Positions 22,086 to 37,117 of a DNA stretch of 64,000 nucleotides are shown one piece after another (position 1 is the stretch's first letter; the number at the start of each line of letters is the position of its first letter). The notes beneath the pieces were generated by a model. That model was not told the DNA's origin and searched no databases. It was given only the letters and a program-made list of their open reading frames with translations. The position numbers and the translations under genes are program-made. Origin of the DNA: Geosiphon pyriformis (lineage: Eukaryota > Glomeromycota > Glomeromycetes > Archaeosporales > Geosiphonaceae); assembly GCA_016748015.1 (NCBI GenBank), contig JAAOMT010000503.1:303258-367257 (forward strand), given 5' to 3'.

Positions 22086-23888
22086 TCATGGATTTGCATC
22101 ATCGAAATCAAGAACTTCCATGACGGTTTTTGTTTCTCTTTGAAGTAAGATCACGGCTTTGGTGTCATTAAAAGCAAGTCGCCATACCGCGTTTCCTTGT
22201 GCTGTGAGCTCACGAATAAAATTTCCCGTTTTGACATCCCACAATTTAACATGCCCATCGTTACCACCGGAGACGATACGTTTATCATCAAATTGCAAAC
22301 ATGTGACGGAATTATCATGGGCTGCCATGCGCTGGGTACATTGATTGGTCTCAAGATCCCAAATGCGAATACCACCATCACTACCACCAGTGACAAGGGT
22401 GGACCCGTGAAGCTGCATTTGACCAACAAGAGATGTATGTCCTTGAAGAACACCAATACATTGGCCAGTATGAGCAGACCATACTCGTGCAGTAGAATCT
22501 AACGATCTAAAAGTGTGAACGTGTTAAGGGACAAGACCATGTATATGAAATAGTAGTTATCTAAGCAATGAATGACGTACCCGGTGACAATTTTTTCGCC
22601 GTCAAATGCAATAGAATATATCTGCGAGAAATGTCCTTGAAGAACGTACCGACAATTCCCAGTAACCATATCCCAAACCTATGAAAATACAAAAAGAAAA
22701 CCGTTAGATATATCGATTTACGTAATTAATAGCCTATAAAAACTGAACTAACCCGAGCTGTACAATCATAACTGCCGGAAACGACGAGATCACCACAAAT
22801 TTCTATACATCGTACACTGGCTTGATGACCAATGAGCAGGTGGAGCATCCTTCCCTCTTTAATATCCCAAACGCGTAAACTAGTATCTCGAGAGCCACTC
22901 ACAGCGATTTTATTGTCTTTCATTTTTAAAGAGCGGACAGTGGACGTATGACCACGTAAAACATGGTTACATTGGCCTGTTTTTATATCCCAAACGCGCA
23001 CATCTCTAAATAAGAAATTAAAAAAAAACCTTGTTAAAAAACCCAAAAATGTTGTTGAGGTATCCAATAAAAATCAATAATGGGCAAGTGATCTTACCTA
23101 TCACAGCCTCCAGAAACCAAGATTTCGTCAAAATATTGTAATGCCCATACCCCTCCTTCATGTCCCGTCAAAGTTTTTACATATTTTCCATCGGAGGCAC
23201 CAAATATATGAATCTTTTTGTTGTCCATTCCAACAACAATATATTTATTGCACATTTGTAATGAAGTAACAACACCAGAATCTGGACTTATATGTGTTAC
23301 AAGTGTTCTTCCGCCATATTTCCAGTTTGTTTCGACAACGTAGCGTCGCCGAAAATGATCTTTATAGGAAAATCGTGGACAACAAGGATTAATGGAATCG
23401 GGTGTTGAGGAGGATTGTAGTAATTTTGAGATGGAACTGCGTCTTCGAAAATGATATCGAACACATAAATTCTTCCAAGTGAAATCATCTTTAAGCAATG
23501 AATGCCAAAATTTTGAAACGCTCGATGCTCGAGAAAGTGTTTTTGGATCATTGATGAATGATAATATGTGCAAGCTGATTTCAATTGGAAGATCCTTTAA
23601 AAAGTCACGTTTCAAGCGTGGGGAAATGTAGTTGGACACAAATACAAGTTGTTCAGTATTACAGGAGTTGAGTAGTTCAGCAAGGAGTTGCTGCCTTTGT
23701 AAGTTATCCATGTTTTGGAAGCCCATTCGAACTATGCGAGTGAAATCATCAGGTTGTGAAGCAATAGGGCATCTTTCCGGGGATTGAGGAAAAAGTTGTG
23801 GTGAAGGGGCTGGCGTTGGAAGACTATGAAAAGTTGTGGTTGAAACCCAAGGTATTTGGGGAGGAGGGAAACGATGCATCTTTTTCAA
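22086..23888 (-). CDS. F-box/WD40 repeat protein, SCF ubiquitin ligase adaptor (CDC4/FBXW7-like)
   Basis: Substrate receptor of an SCF E3 ubiquitin ligase: the F-box binds SKP1 and the WD40 propeller binds phosphorylated targets. Four exons are supported by GT-AG sites and open phases: 23,888-23,098; 23,005-22,753; 22,678-22,581; 22,506-22,086, giving 520 aa. A proline-rich N-terminus is followed by the F-box at about residues 97-145 (LKDLPIEISLHILSFI, FWHSLLKDDFTWKNLC). Then about seven WD40 repeats follow with VWD/LWD and GH dipeptides (LTGHEGGVWAL, VRVWDIKTGQC, LRVWDIKEGR, VKLWDVKTGNF). The layout fits Cdc4, Fbxw7 and Pop1; Met30-like proteins are the main alternative. The F-box and WD40 calls are firm, the exact orthologue less so. 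Confidence 0.93.
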
Positions 23889-24404
23889 ATTTTCCTAATT
23901 TTAATATGTATTCCTCTCTTAATGTGAATTTTTTTATAGGTTTGAAGAGGGTAGGTGAAGTTTTATAAGAGTAGGTTCAAGATGAAGACCAGCACGGTAA
24001 AACGAAACGAATTTTAGATAAACTAACAACATATATTTGAAAGAAATTTGTAATAGAACTGATAATTAACTAATAACCAAAAGTGGCGAAATGTCTTTGT
24101 AATCCTTTAAAATATATAATCAGGAATATTAGTTAACATTTTTCTAATACCGACGAGCAAATGATGAAAAGAGTGGTATTACGTGCCACACGCTTCTCCA
24201 TTTTTCCCCTTTTTTTTTTTTAAAAAAAAACTGCTAACTTTGGTTGGAGGCTGTACGTCTGTCAGCCTCGAAACAATGTCAGGGCCGAAACAGTTCCCGA
24301 AACGCGAGCTTTTTTACTTTAATCGATTTAAAGAAAACCCAATTACATAATATATTGAAGAGAAAATAATAATAATAATAATATTATTATTATTTTTATT
24401 ATTA
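23889..24404. other. Intergenic region between F-box gene and mitochondrial IF-3
   Basis: Promoter side of the F-box gene and 3' side of the IF-3 gene, both on the minus strand. It contains a poly-T/poly-A block near 24,209-24,230 and an AAT/ATT repeat from about 24,367 that runs into the last codons of the IF-3 gene. No gene seen. Confidence 0.5.
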
Positions 24405-25181
24405 TTATTTTTCTTGTTCTTTTTCTTGTTCTTTTTCTTTTTTTTCTGAATCTTGGTTCTTTTGTCCCTTTTGTATTGCTTTACCCTTTAACTCGAATAT
24501 CAAAGTCCATTTTTTAAGTGCAGGAGATTCTTGGATATCTTTGGCATGTCCACTTAGAGTGTCAATAACTTTTTTCCTCATGGCTTCCGCTTCTTCTCTA
24601 TTGGGTTTTTGGCCCTTCTTGGGTTTAACAATAAGTTGTACATGATATCCTTTTTGTAAAAATTCTTTAGCGTGTGAAAATTTACGCATGCTATCGTTTT
24701 CTGACACATTCCAACTGATTTGAACTTGTTTGGTAATCGCTCCATGTTGTAATTTGGATGATTCCTTTGCCCTTTGACGGATTGATTTGTGTTTAAGGTA
24801 CTCCAGCTTCTTGTCAACGAGTTTGCAAATAGGCGGTTTAATATCTGTTGAAACCTGAACAAGCCAATATTTTTTACGATCCATTGATCCGAGAATTTCG
24901 CGTAAATATTTAACCCCTTCCATCTTGCCTTCAGCATTAACAAATTTTATTAGATTATAATCAATTTCTTCGTCACGAGGATGTTTCTCGAGTGATTGAT
25001 TCAATTGAAATTTGGAAGGTTTGAAAAGATTTGGCAAAGAAATGAAAAATTGTTGTCGACTTGTTGTCGAAAAAGACTGTAATTTCTGTCGCCAACTGGT
25101 ATTCAGCTTCGATTGTCCAATGTTAAAAGGTATTAAGCCAAAAGGAGATGATGATGATGGACGAAAATAAATTCTCGCCAT
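24405..25181 (-). CDS. MTIF3: Mitochondrial translation initiation factor IF-3
   Basis: Single-exon gene, 258 aa. IF-3 binds the small mitoribosomal subunit, prevents premature subunit joining and helps select the start codon. The N-terminal ~60 residues are rich in Ser, Arg, Gln and Phe with almost no acidic residues, as in a mitochondrial presequence. The IF-3 N domain spans about residues 70-135 (DEEIDYNLIKFVNAEGK, REILGSMDRKKYWLVQV, PPICKLVDKK). The C domain begins about 150 (KQVQISWNVSENDSMRKFSHA, AKEFLQKGYHVQLIVKPKKG). A Lys/Glu/Gln tail (KEKEQEKEQEK) overlaps a simple repeat in the DNA. Fungal counterpart is the AIM23 family. Low-complexity DNA at the stop codon may make the tail length variable. 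Confidence 0.92.
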   Translation of the reverse strand: MARIYFRPSSSSPFGLIPFNIGQSKLNTSWRQKLQSFSTTSRQQFFISLPNLFKPSKFQLNQSLEKHPRDEEIDYNLIKFVNAEGKMEGVKYLREILGSMDRKKYWLVQVSTDIKPPICKLVDKKLEYLKHKSIRQRAKESSKLQHGAITKQVQISWNVSENDSMRKFSHAKEFLQKGYHVQLIVKPKKGQKPNREEAEAMRKKVIDTLSGHAKDIQESPALKKWTLIFELKGKAIQKGQKNQDSEKKEKEQEKEQEK

Positions 25182-26030
25182 TTTGAGTGTTCATTTTTTT
25201 TTCCTGACGGCTCTGCCTGGAAATTAAATATTTGTCGATTATGATGCAATATGTTTATCATTTCTTTTTTCTGACAGAACAAAAATCACTTAGTTTAATT
25301 ATTTTTTTACAATATTGATTTTTATTATTATATAATTAAATTATTATATTAATTGATAATATTATAATAATTGGTTAAATTAATATATCAACAATAAATT
25401 TGTTATTTGAATTTGTATTTTAAATTTTTTTGCTTAACATAAACAATTATTTATAAATTATTTTATATAATTTATATTATTATACTGTAATTATAGATTA
25501 TGTTATAAATAATATGTAATTAGTCATTTAAGCCAATTAAAACTATTTTAAACTAAACAATAAAAACAAATTTTGTTTTAATAAAACAATTTAGATAATT
25601 AACATTTTTAATAAACTTATTTAATTAAAGACAAATTAATTTTTTACTATTTTTAATAAAAAAAAACCTAAAGATTCTAAAGTATTATTAAATTATTAAA
25701 TATGTTTTTATTAATAAATAAGCTTGTTTTATTATTTATATTTTTATTATTAAAAAACTAAATCACCAATTTTAAAGACTATATAGCCAAAAACAATTAA
25801 TTAATTGGGTTTTAAATATATTTTATTTTATTTAAATTTAATATATAATTCAATTATTGTTTAATATAATATATTAAATTAAACAACTTAAATTAAAGAT
25901 AATTTACATATTTTTTACATATAATTAGACATAAATCCAATTTAAACTAAACTATATTGAATCTAAAAAAAATCTACTCTAAAAAATTAATATACTATTT
26001 TTAATCAAACTATTTAATTATTTAACAGTT

Positions 26031-26880
<850 letters not shown>

Positions 26881-27911
26881 TTATATTAAAAAAAAACTAA
26901 TTATAGTCTTATTAAAAACAAATATCTTATTTTAAACATTAAAAACCAAATTTTTAATTTCTATATATAAAGCAAAAAAAGTGTTTAAAAAAATAATAAT
27001 TATAGTAATCAAAAAATTAATTAGTTTAATAATAAATTTTATCAAAGCAACTAAACTCAAAATTTAAGAATTGCAGAAATTTAATCTAGACTTAACAATA
27101 GAATTAACAATAAAATTAACAATAAACACAACCAAAAATACAGCAAAACAAAAAACCAAAAAAACAAAAGTCTTAACATAAGATTTTTTACTAATAAAAA
27201 AGACAGAAAAAACTTGAAGCCAACAGTAAATTTAACAAACAACTTAAAAAATAAAAATAGTAATATTTATAATAATAATATTTAAAATTTTTTTATTGGA
27301 TATAATATTTACATAAAATATTAGTTTTTATAACAGCAAAATTCAAAAATTTATAAAAATTAAACATTATAAAAACAAAATATTAATGATAATAAGAATT
27401 AAAAAAATAAAACAAGTATAAATATCAACTTAAAAAATTAAATCATTAATTTCAAAAACAGTATAGCCAAAAAAAATTAACTAACTTAATTTTATAAGTG
27501 TTTTATAAAATAATAATTTTTTTTTAATTAAACAAAAAAAAAATCTTAATATTATCTTTTTTTATTAGTAAAAATTAATAAGCAAAAACAATAATAATAA
27601 AAAAAGTTTTTAAAAATAATAATAGCATATTGTTATAAGTCAACAAACTTTAATTTAACAAAAATAATAACATTAAAAACACCAAGAATATTTATAATAT
27701 AATCAGAAAATGTGTTAAAAAAACATTATAAAATACAACAAAAACAAAAAAAAAGAATTAAAAACTATTACAAAAGATTTTACAATCTTAAAAATAATTA
27801 AAAAAACACTAATAATAACATTAATAATAACTTAATATTGTCTTTTAAAACTAACTTAAATTTAATAAAATCAAATAATAAATAGAACAAAAAAATAATT
27901 AAGACTAATTT

Positions 27912-29332
27912 TTTAGTGTATATGAATAGATCTCTAAAGAACCTAGACATGGTTAACAAGAAGGCTGGTGCTGCAGTTATTTTTGAGGACATTGGTTTGG
28001 GTTTGGGTATAGGTGTTATGAGTTTGATGTCATTCATCTTGGCAAAAATGCAAGCTATTGTATTAGCTTTGGAGTGTGTTCCCCCATTTAGTTCTGTTCA
28101 CTTGTTTTCAGATAGTTAATCTGCTTTGGATACTTGTAAGTTAGAACTAGATTTAGTGTCTTCAGACTTTTGCAATCAGTGTTGGATCAAACATTAACAT
28201 ATTGTTAATGTTGTTCATAGCAAAAATTTGAGAGTTTTTTGGCTTAAAGTAAAAGACCACTCTAATGTTTTGGAGAATGAGCATGCTAATGCACTTGTTA
28301 ATGCCACTTCTTTTTCTAATTGGTATTTTTCTCCTTGTTTAAATAAACGTTTTTTGGTGGCTAATGATTGTATGGTTTCTAACAACTCTAAACACTTTGT
28401 TCACAATGTTTTTTGTTCTATTTGTCATGCCCATTGAAAGATTGGGTCTGGTTTTACATTTGTAAATAATAATCTGCATTCTGACATTAATTGGCTTAGC
28501 TTTTCATTGGTGTGGCACTCTGATTTGCACATGGCCACTGGTTTTACTGACAGGTCTACAGCTTTTGTACATACTTATTTTATAAAAGCTTTGCATTGTC
28601 AACTGCCTATTGCCATTTGAAAGTGACTCTACAACTAACATTACTCTAATGTATTGTGCTTGTATTGTGATGCTATAGAGATATCAAATCATGCCTTCTC
28701 TTGTGACATTGACAGTTCTATTTGTCTTCAGTTATTGGAAGCCTGTGTAGTTTTTTGGATGACTCTTTCTGATCACTTTTATTTTTTATCAGCCATGTTG
28801 TAACTGTTGTTGTCCAGTGTTTTTGATGTCTTTATCTTCATGGCTTTTTTTAAGAGTTTTGTTTTTAGTGGTTGGCTTTGTGAGACTATCTCTGTTTTCT
28901 GCAATTCTAAGGTTGCTAGATTGAAGATTGTTAAGGTTGTGTATTCTTTCTGTCTTGCTTTTAGGGACAATGTCTGGTTGATTTGTGCTAAACATTATGC
29001 TTACATAGAAAAAAATGGTCTGATCTTATTAGATAAGTCAGCTTTTGTTTTGGTTTTTGGTTTGACTTCAGAGTTATTAGCTAGTGTAATCAGATTACTT
29101 GGCATTATTGAAGCTTTTGGTGTTTATTTTGGCTTTTATAGGCCTTGCTTATTTTTTTCAGATATTGGTGATTTTGTTTTGGTTTATATAACTAAATAAT
29201 ATTGTTCTAATTGGTCTGAGTGACTGGTCACATGTAGAAAATACATGATTCACACCTAGTTTAGATTATTTTTTTGATATATAATTCTAGATAGTGTTTG
29301 AACTTTACTCATTAAGCATAATAAAAAAAAAA
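27912..29332 (+). mobile_element. LINE H, 5'-truncated non-LTR element
   Basis: 5'-truncated LINE. It starts inside RNase H (VYMNRSL, EDIGLGLGIGV, MQAIVLALECV, LFSDS), then WLKVKDHSNVLENEHANALV. It continues through the zinc-finger-like CLYCDAIEISNHAFSC motif (about 28,650-28,710) to the conserved C-terminal block ending PCLFFSDIGDFVLVYITK at 29,197. The 3' end GTGTTTGAACTTTACTC ATTAAGCATAATA and A tail match the other LINEs. ACTAATTT occurs at both edges (27,904-27,911 and 29,333-29,340), a likely target duplication. Several stops; not functional. Confidence 0.85.
28807..29199 (+). pseudogene. LINE H C-terminal conserved domain (open fragment)
   Basis: 130-codon open stretch encoding the last part of the LINE polyprotein, collinear with LINE G (47,852-47,415), LINE E and LINE I. 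Conserved points are KVVYSF, IWLICAKHYAYIEKNGLI, LLGIIEAFGVYFG and CLFFSDIGD. I do not recognise a named domain. Confidence 0.6.
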
Positions 29333-29340
29333 ACTAATTT

Positions 29341-30600
29341 AATTTTAAATATAATTTTAGATATTGGAATAAAACTATTCATTCAAAAATTTTTTGATAA
29401 TTAAAAATTATTTTTCAAGTACTATTAAAAACAATATTAAAAAACAAAAAAAAATTAATTTAGTTTTTATTTAATCAATTTAATTTTTAAAATTAAATGA
29501 CTTAATAAGTTGTTTTGTTTTTAAAATTAATAATAATTTGTTAAAAAATATCATAATTGGCAATATAGTTAGTAATTAATTTTGGTTTATTTTGAAAGAT
29601 ATGCTATTGTTACTATTGTTTATATTAAAAAAAAAACTAATTATTATTAAGAAGATTTTATTTAAAATTTTATTTAAAATTTTATTTAAAATGATAAAAA
29701 GATTTGATATAATAATAGTAAACACAAATAATTATTGCTGTTTTTTTGAATTTTTGAATTTTTTAACTATTTGTAAATTAATAATAATAATATTAATAAT
29801 AAAACAAAAAAAACCAACTTGTTTACCGATTTATATTAAAAACTTTAAAGCTTTTAAAAAAAATAAAAACAATATTAGGACGAACTTAAGTGTATTTTTT
29901 AAAAAAAATTTTGACAAAAAAAAAACTATTAGTTAAAGATAAATAAAATTCTTTAAAAATTATTAAAAACAGTTTTTTACTATTAATATTTAAAAAAATA
30001 TTGTTGAAATTTTTTGTTTAATAATAAACCTTTTTTTTGTTAAAATTTTATTAATTACTATAAGAAAATTAATATTTAAATTATTTTAATTTTTACAATA
30101 TTATTAAATACTAAAATAAAAACCACTTATTTTAAAAATTTTTAATAACTAATAACAATTTTTTAAATATTATTAAAAACAATAATTTTTTCAAAAAACA
30201 AAAAAAAACAGTTTTATTTTTTATTTAATTTATTTAATTTATTTAATTTTTGTAATTAAGTAACTTAATAAATTAATTGGCTAAGATTGTATGTAAAAAC
30301 ATAATTTATTTTATTTTTAATTTTATAAAAATTAACTAAAATTTAATATTAATTTGTAACTTTGGTAAAACACATTACTATTATTATTATTTTAAAAAAA
30401 ACCATTGTTTACAGCCAAATTCAGAATAAAACCAATATCTTATTTTTTACAAAAACATTTTTCTCAAATATAGAAAAAGAGTTAATAGCCATTCAAGCAA
30501 AAAAAAAGTAGCTTTATTACCAATTTGTTGTTAAAAATCTTTGAATTTTTTACAATAATGATTTAAGACATTTTGTGTTGTGTGGCAAATCCTTTTGAAA
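29341..30600. other. AT-rich desert, right part
   Basis: Continuation of the A/T-rich desert on the other side of LINE H. It contains homopolymer runs and short direct repeats (TTTAAAATTTTATT units near 29,660-29,690). No credible gene; an apparent 114-codon frame at 29,592-29,936 is a composition artefact. Confidence 0.6.
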
Positions 30601-30671
30601 TTTGAAGGTAGCACCAAACCATTCGATAAACCCAGACTTGTCATTTCAAGTTTGTTGACTTTTTCCTTACC

Positions 30672-31539
30672 ATGACAACCTTCGCCTTTGGACCACACAC
30701 TATTAGAGCGAGTGAGGTTTTTTTTATCTCAAAGCTATCTATTGGCTTTGTAAATTTGAAACCGATCGTGCCGTCAGTATTTTTGAATCCTATTTGTTAA
30801 ACTCCTATAACAGACTTCTTTCAAAACCAAGAATCTCTTTCAAAAAATTCACCTGAAAAATAGCGACTTGTTTCTGATCCTAAAATTCCTCCTTTCAATT
30901 TCAGAGGCCGTAACCTTTTTTGAGACTAAAGTTTCTTGGGTGAAATATTAGGTTCATGAGACCACCATTTACTCTTTACATTTTCGTATTATATCTTTAT
31001 AACAATAGATGTTCTTGTGACAACCCGTCGTATTGTTCCCAGATACCTCGACCTTACCACTGAAGAGGTATGTTCTTATTTATTCTAGCTTCCTTCGATT
31101 TTTTGACCGCCGGTATTTAAATACTAATTTACTTCAACATATAGATAAGTGACCTTTTTGTGAGCGCTCAAAAAATTGGAAAGGTCATTGAGACAGAATA
31201 TAAGGGGTCAAGCTTGACTTTAGCAATTCAGGATGGTCCCGCTGCTGGACAAACAGTAAGCTAAGGATTTATCTGAGTCAATAGATTTAATCATTAATAA
31301 CTTCTACATGTTTACGATTTAAAAAGGTACCCCATTGCCATATCCACGTTATCCCTCGACGATTTGGTGATTGGGCGAATAATGACGATATCTATAAAGA
31401 AATTGATAGAGTTAATTTAGATAATTTATACAATACAACAGCCATCAAGGTAGATAACGAAGAAAGAAAACCGCGGACTTGGGAAGAAATGGCAAAAGAA
31501 GCTGCATATCTGCGGCAATTCTTTGATAAACCTGAATAA
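30672..31539 (+). CDS. FHIT: FHIT-type HIT-family diadenosine polyphosphate hydrolase
   Basis: A HIT-superfamily hydrolase of the Fhit branch (yeast HNT2, fission yeast Aph1), which cleaves Ap3A-type dinucleotides. Five exons give 162 aa: 30,672-30,772; a 5-nt microexon 30,905-30,909; 31,009-31,067; 31,145-31,255; 31,327-31,539. Key parts: FGPHTIRASEVFF near the N-terminus; SIGFVNLKPIVPGHVLV, whose P-G-H is only restored by the microexon; GPAAGQTVPHCHIHVIPRR with the His triad H-x-H-x-H and active-site His; and a C-terminal RKPRTWEEMAKEA typical of Fhit. All introns are GT-AG. Convergent with DBP3, with 196 bp between stops. The family call is firm; the microexon is inferred. Confidence 0.9.
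30905..30909 (+). other. FHIT: Predicted 5-nt microexon of the HIT gene
   Basis: Exon 1 ends CC before GTCAGT, and exon 3 begins AT GTT CTT after AATAG. Direct joining shifts the frame. The pentamer AGGCC, preceded by TTTCAG and followed by GTAACC, completes CCA GGC CAT, the Pro-Gly-His expected at this place in Fhit proteins. Confidence 0.7.
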
Positions 31540-31735
31540 ACAACTTTTCTTGAAATTTTTTAAGGTATGAAATTAAGTCACAATTACGATATTGTGAATC
31601 TCACAATTTCTAATACATTTAGATTCCTTACTGCCAATATTTGAGTGCTGCACCAAATCAAGCATTGTCTGTGCCGTTCACCGTCATTAGTCTACATACA
31701 AAATATCCAGCAGGGGTCAATCAGCGCACATAGTC

Positions 31736-33695
<1,960 letters not shown>

Positions 33696-33948
33696 AATTT
33701 TTGCTCATCAAAATTCTCCCCAAATTTATCTATGATTGGTCAGAAATATCGTGGACATCTACCTTTCAAAGATCAATCTAAAGGAGCTTCGGACTTTCCA
33801 GTCTTAGCTGTGAACGACGAACGTTTTTCCAATTCAAATTGGTTGCCCCAATACTCAGTTCTTTTTGTAGAGACCGAAGTATTCGTATTTGAAAAAGGAC
33901 TCCAAAGTTTGCTCAGCAATTTTGCTTTACCTAGATCTACTGCGAGAA
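33696..33948. promoter_or_regulatory. Shared upstream region of DBP3 and BUD6
   Basis: 253 bp between the divergent start codons of DBP3 and the inferred BUD6 start. Both promoters must lie here or in the first exons. No specific element could be named. Confidence 0.45.
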
Positions 33949-36712
33949 ATGGACTACTCGACACTTCAAATGCCTGTGGCTCAAAACCCGGACTACTCTT
34001 CTCCTGAACCGCTTCAACAGTCGCCAAGAAATTCACAATCTTCACGGCGACCTCCTTCCAGTGGAAGAGAGAGGGACCATCAACCCCCACAAAGAAGGAG
34101 TTCAGGAAACACACCGGTAAGCCTAAAGAACATTTTTTTTTACTTGATTTGTCATATTTTATGTTAGCAGAACCTTCATAGACATGCCAGACACATTAGT
34201 GCTTTTTTAATAAGTGGTCTTTTATAAATGTCGAAGATGAGTTCAATTGAAAAGACTGTAACCACCTTGCTCGTTGCTACCAAATCCTTACTTGAAAGTT
34301 TGACTGCCTGGTCTCAAGGTCGTATGACAGAACAACAAGTTTCTGATGTATATGTACAATTAACCAGCGACTTCCATAAAGCTTGCCAATCCTTTTCAAA
34401 ACAGGGTATAAATGTTAGGTAAATTATTACTTGACATTTGCTGGTTTTTATGCAGAGAATATAATTTACATTTTTGTTCATTTAGTGACTTATCTCACAT
34501 CCCACCTGATTTGCGTGCTTGTCTGGAAAAGGCTCTTAGCGAAGAAGCATCGCCTGCCTCCTTAGAATTATATTTGCCTAAGATTAGAGATGTTATAGTA
34601 ACTTTGCTTCAAGGACTCAAAGCAAAGCAGGCGATGTATCGGCAGATACACAATAGCGATGAAACACCACAATTACACAGACAGATGTCAGTAGGTTCTG
34701 CATCACAACCGCCGACAAGCGATAATCTATCAGCCTCTTCTCTTCGTCGAAATGTAAGTGCACCACCAGCACCTTCAGTCCCAACCGTACTTAAAACAAA
34801 TAATTCAGTCAGGACTGGGAATCCGTTAGATACCCTGAAACAAAGTAATGCACTGGAACGTCGAGCTTCAAAAAGATATTCTGCATATACACATAAGTCA
34901 AATCGCGAGTTATCACGCCGTCCAAGTTTACTTTCTGATCCCCAAGATAATTTTTTGCATCCCTCTATGACTCCTCCTCGTCAATCTTCTCCCACTTCTG
35001 ACTCTACCAATCAAGATGACGATATACCATTGTCAGAAACAACCACAGAGACTGAGCTCCCAAATAATTCTTTCCAAGAACCAGTGTTAATTACTTCGAC
35101 TGAGAGAATAGATGAAGTTGTACCTATAAAAGTAGAAAATCCGCCGGAAGAAAAAATTTTGACCCTTGATATTCAAGGTGAGGATAATTTTTGTTACTTT
35201 CTATAATTAAAATCTATGTTTATTACATGTTTAATGTGCTATGAGTTTAATAAGATTTTGATTTGTTAGATAAACCCGAAAAAAAAAGCTTGACGCTCTT
35301 CTTACAAGTTGGAAAAGATGTAAAAAAAACATCTTATGATGGAGATGTCAGCATTTCAGCGTTACGAATGCTGTTTATTGAAAAATTTTCATATAACCCA
35401 GGATTAGATGATTTTCCTAACATTTATATAAAAGATTCGAGCAACAGTGTATTCTATGAGCTCGAGGATTTGAGTGAAGTACGAAATAATTCTGTTTTAG
35501 CTTTGAATGTTGAAGGTAAAGGAGATTCATGATTCATGCATTGATCAGTTATATTTGTATTAATAATAGTGGAATTATATCTATCATGTAGCGCTTGAAC
35601 AAGTTAAAAAGCATATAGATCAAAGCATTGCAGCTTTGACAAAAGAAATTCGTGAAATAAAGAAATCTTTTTCGGAGAATAACGAGCTTCTCCGTCGAGG
35701 AAATACAGGAACTCCCAATGCAAGCACTTCATCCAGGCCTGCTCCCTCCGAGATGCAATTACGAGAGCTAGCAAAAAAAGTGCTTGCCAATTTCAAACAA
35801 AAAAATCAAAATGAATCAAAACCAGACAACAAGAACAATCAATGCGAGAAGATTGTCAATGATATTAAAATTCAATTTGATGAAGTTCAAAATCTTCGAC
35901 GGGATCTGGGCATTATGAGACAGCTTTACTCTGAATTCCAAGATGAAACACAACATTTGATTCAATCTCTGACAGATAAAACAACCGCGGTCAAACAAGT
36001 GGCAATGACCAATGTAGGTTCAGCAAGGGCTTTTATAAATGCGGGGAAAATGAAACTTGATGCAGGATCTCAACAATTATTAACGAGAGTGGATGAGCTT
36101 CAAGATATTATTGATGAACTCAAAGCGGATGTTACCCAAAGAAAGTGTAAGCCCCGCCCGTCTGCAGTGGATCATGTCAAGAAAGAATCAGATGCAGTGG
36201 AAAAAGAATTAGCTTCTTTATCAAATTATGTTAAGACTGTCAAACCACAATGGAAAAAGACTTGGGAGGAAGAATTGCAGACTATTGTGGAAGAACAGAG
36301 ATTTTTGAACCATCAAGAAGAGTTACTTGAGGACATGCAAGATGATCACCACAAATTAACCGAGGTCTTCTCTAATATTTTGAAAGTGGTTGAAATCAAA
36401 TCTAAATCGCGGCCGAAAGAGTTTCGAGTCGTTCCCACGGAAGAAGGTTTTGAGGGTTTGGTAACTGTTCTTCAAGAAGTTCGAGGTATCGCCCCTGATT
36501 CCCAACGTAGATTGCGTGCAGTGCAGCAAGCTGAGAAAATGCGTGAACGCGAACTAGCCAATCGAATCGATGAATTCGAACAGGAGTTAACCCAATTTGT
36601 ATCTGAGAATAAATTAAAAAAAACTGGTGGAGCTCAGGAGGTAGAACGCCTACGGCAAAAAAAAGACGAGGATGCTTTAAAAGAATTATTCAAGACGGCA
36701 ACTACAGAATAA
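33949..36712 (+). CDS. BUD6: Actin-interacting polarity factor BUD6/AIP3
   Basis: Formin-associated nucleation-promoting factor that binds actin monomers and organises polarised growth at bud or hyphal tips. Five exons inferred: 33,949-34,116; 34,237-34,418; 34,486-35,177; 35,270-35,515; 35,592-36,712, giving 802 aa in one frame. The AIP3 domain starts with IEKTVTTLLVATKSLLESLTAW, continues TEQQVSDVYVQL and IPPDLRACLEKALSEEA, then a Ser/Pro-rich linker. A second conserved block has KSLTLFLQVGKDVKK and FPNIYIKDSSNSVFYELEDL. The C-terminal half (from about residue 430) is largely coiled coil (LREVR-like, heptads with Glu/Lys) and ends in the conserved Bud6 core. The first exon and acceptor at 34,236 are less certain: translation might instead start at 34,228 (MSKMSSIEK). 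Confidence 0.9.
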
Positions 36713-37117
36713 ATCAAATTGTCCTATATTAGTCATTATTATCTGTTAGATATATCTATGATAGTGGTTTTAGAATTTTTACATAAATTATCTTTATTTT
36801 ATTATCGGTTAAACAATATATAAATCCCAAACTAAAACAAATTATTCATTGAGAATAAAAATCATCACTTGTGAAAAATGGTCAATTTTGGAGCTGTAGG
36901 TGAGGCTTCGTATTTGAAGAATTTTTCGTCTGGGTTAGACCCTCTTTGAATCAATTTTCAAACTGGATAAATATGAAATTGATGATCAAAAACGCACCCG
37001 TTAATCAAATGGGCGATAATATTAGAAATAGATAAGAAACCAATTTCTCAATTTGGAAACCAAAAAAAGATTGTATATAGATTTTGCATTTCTGCATCAT
37101 TCTATTTAAGATTTTGT
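36713..37117. other. Convergent 3' region of BUD6 and PRE10
   Basis: About 400 bp between two convergent stop codons, AT-rich, holding the two 3' UTRs. No gene seen. Confidence 0.5.

Noticed and set aside
22086-23067. Calling the WD40 part a separate G-beta protein
   Set aside because: Exon joins are in phase with the upstream F-box exon, giving one continuous F-box/WD40 protein.
29592-29936. 114-codon hydrophobic Lys/Ile/Phe/Asn-rich frame
   Set aside because: Composition is exactly what A/T-only DNA gives in translation; no start context, no domain, and no neighbouring exons.
33732-34007. Open frame of 91 codons (MIGQKYRGHLPF...) upstream of BUD6
   Set aside because: Overlaps the inferred first BUD6 exon in another frame, has no recognisable domain and no clear splice partner. 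Most likely chance or 5' UTR sequence.
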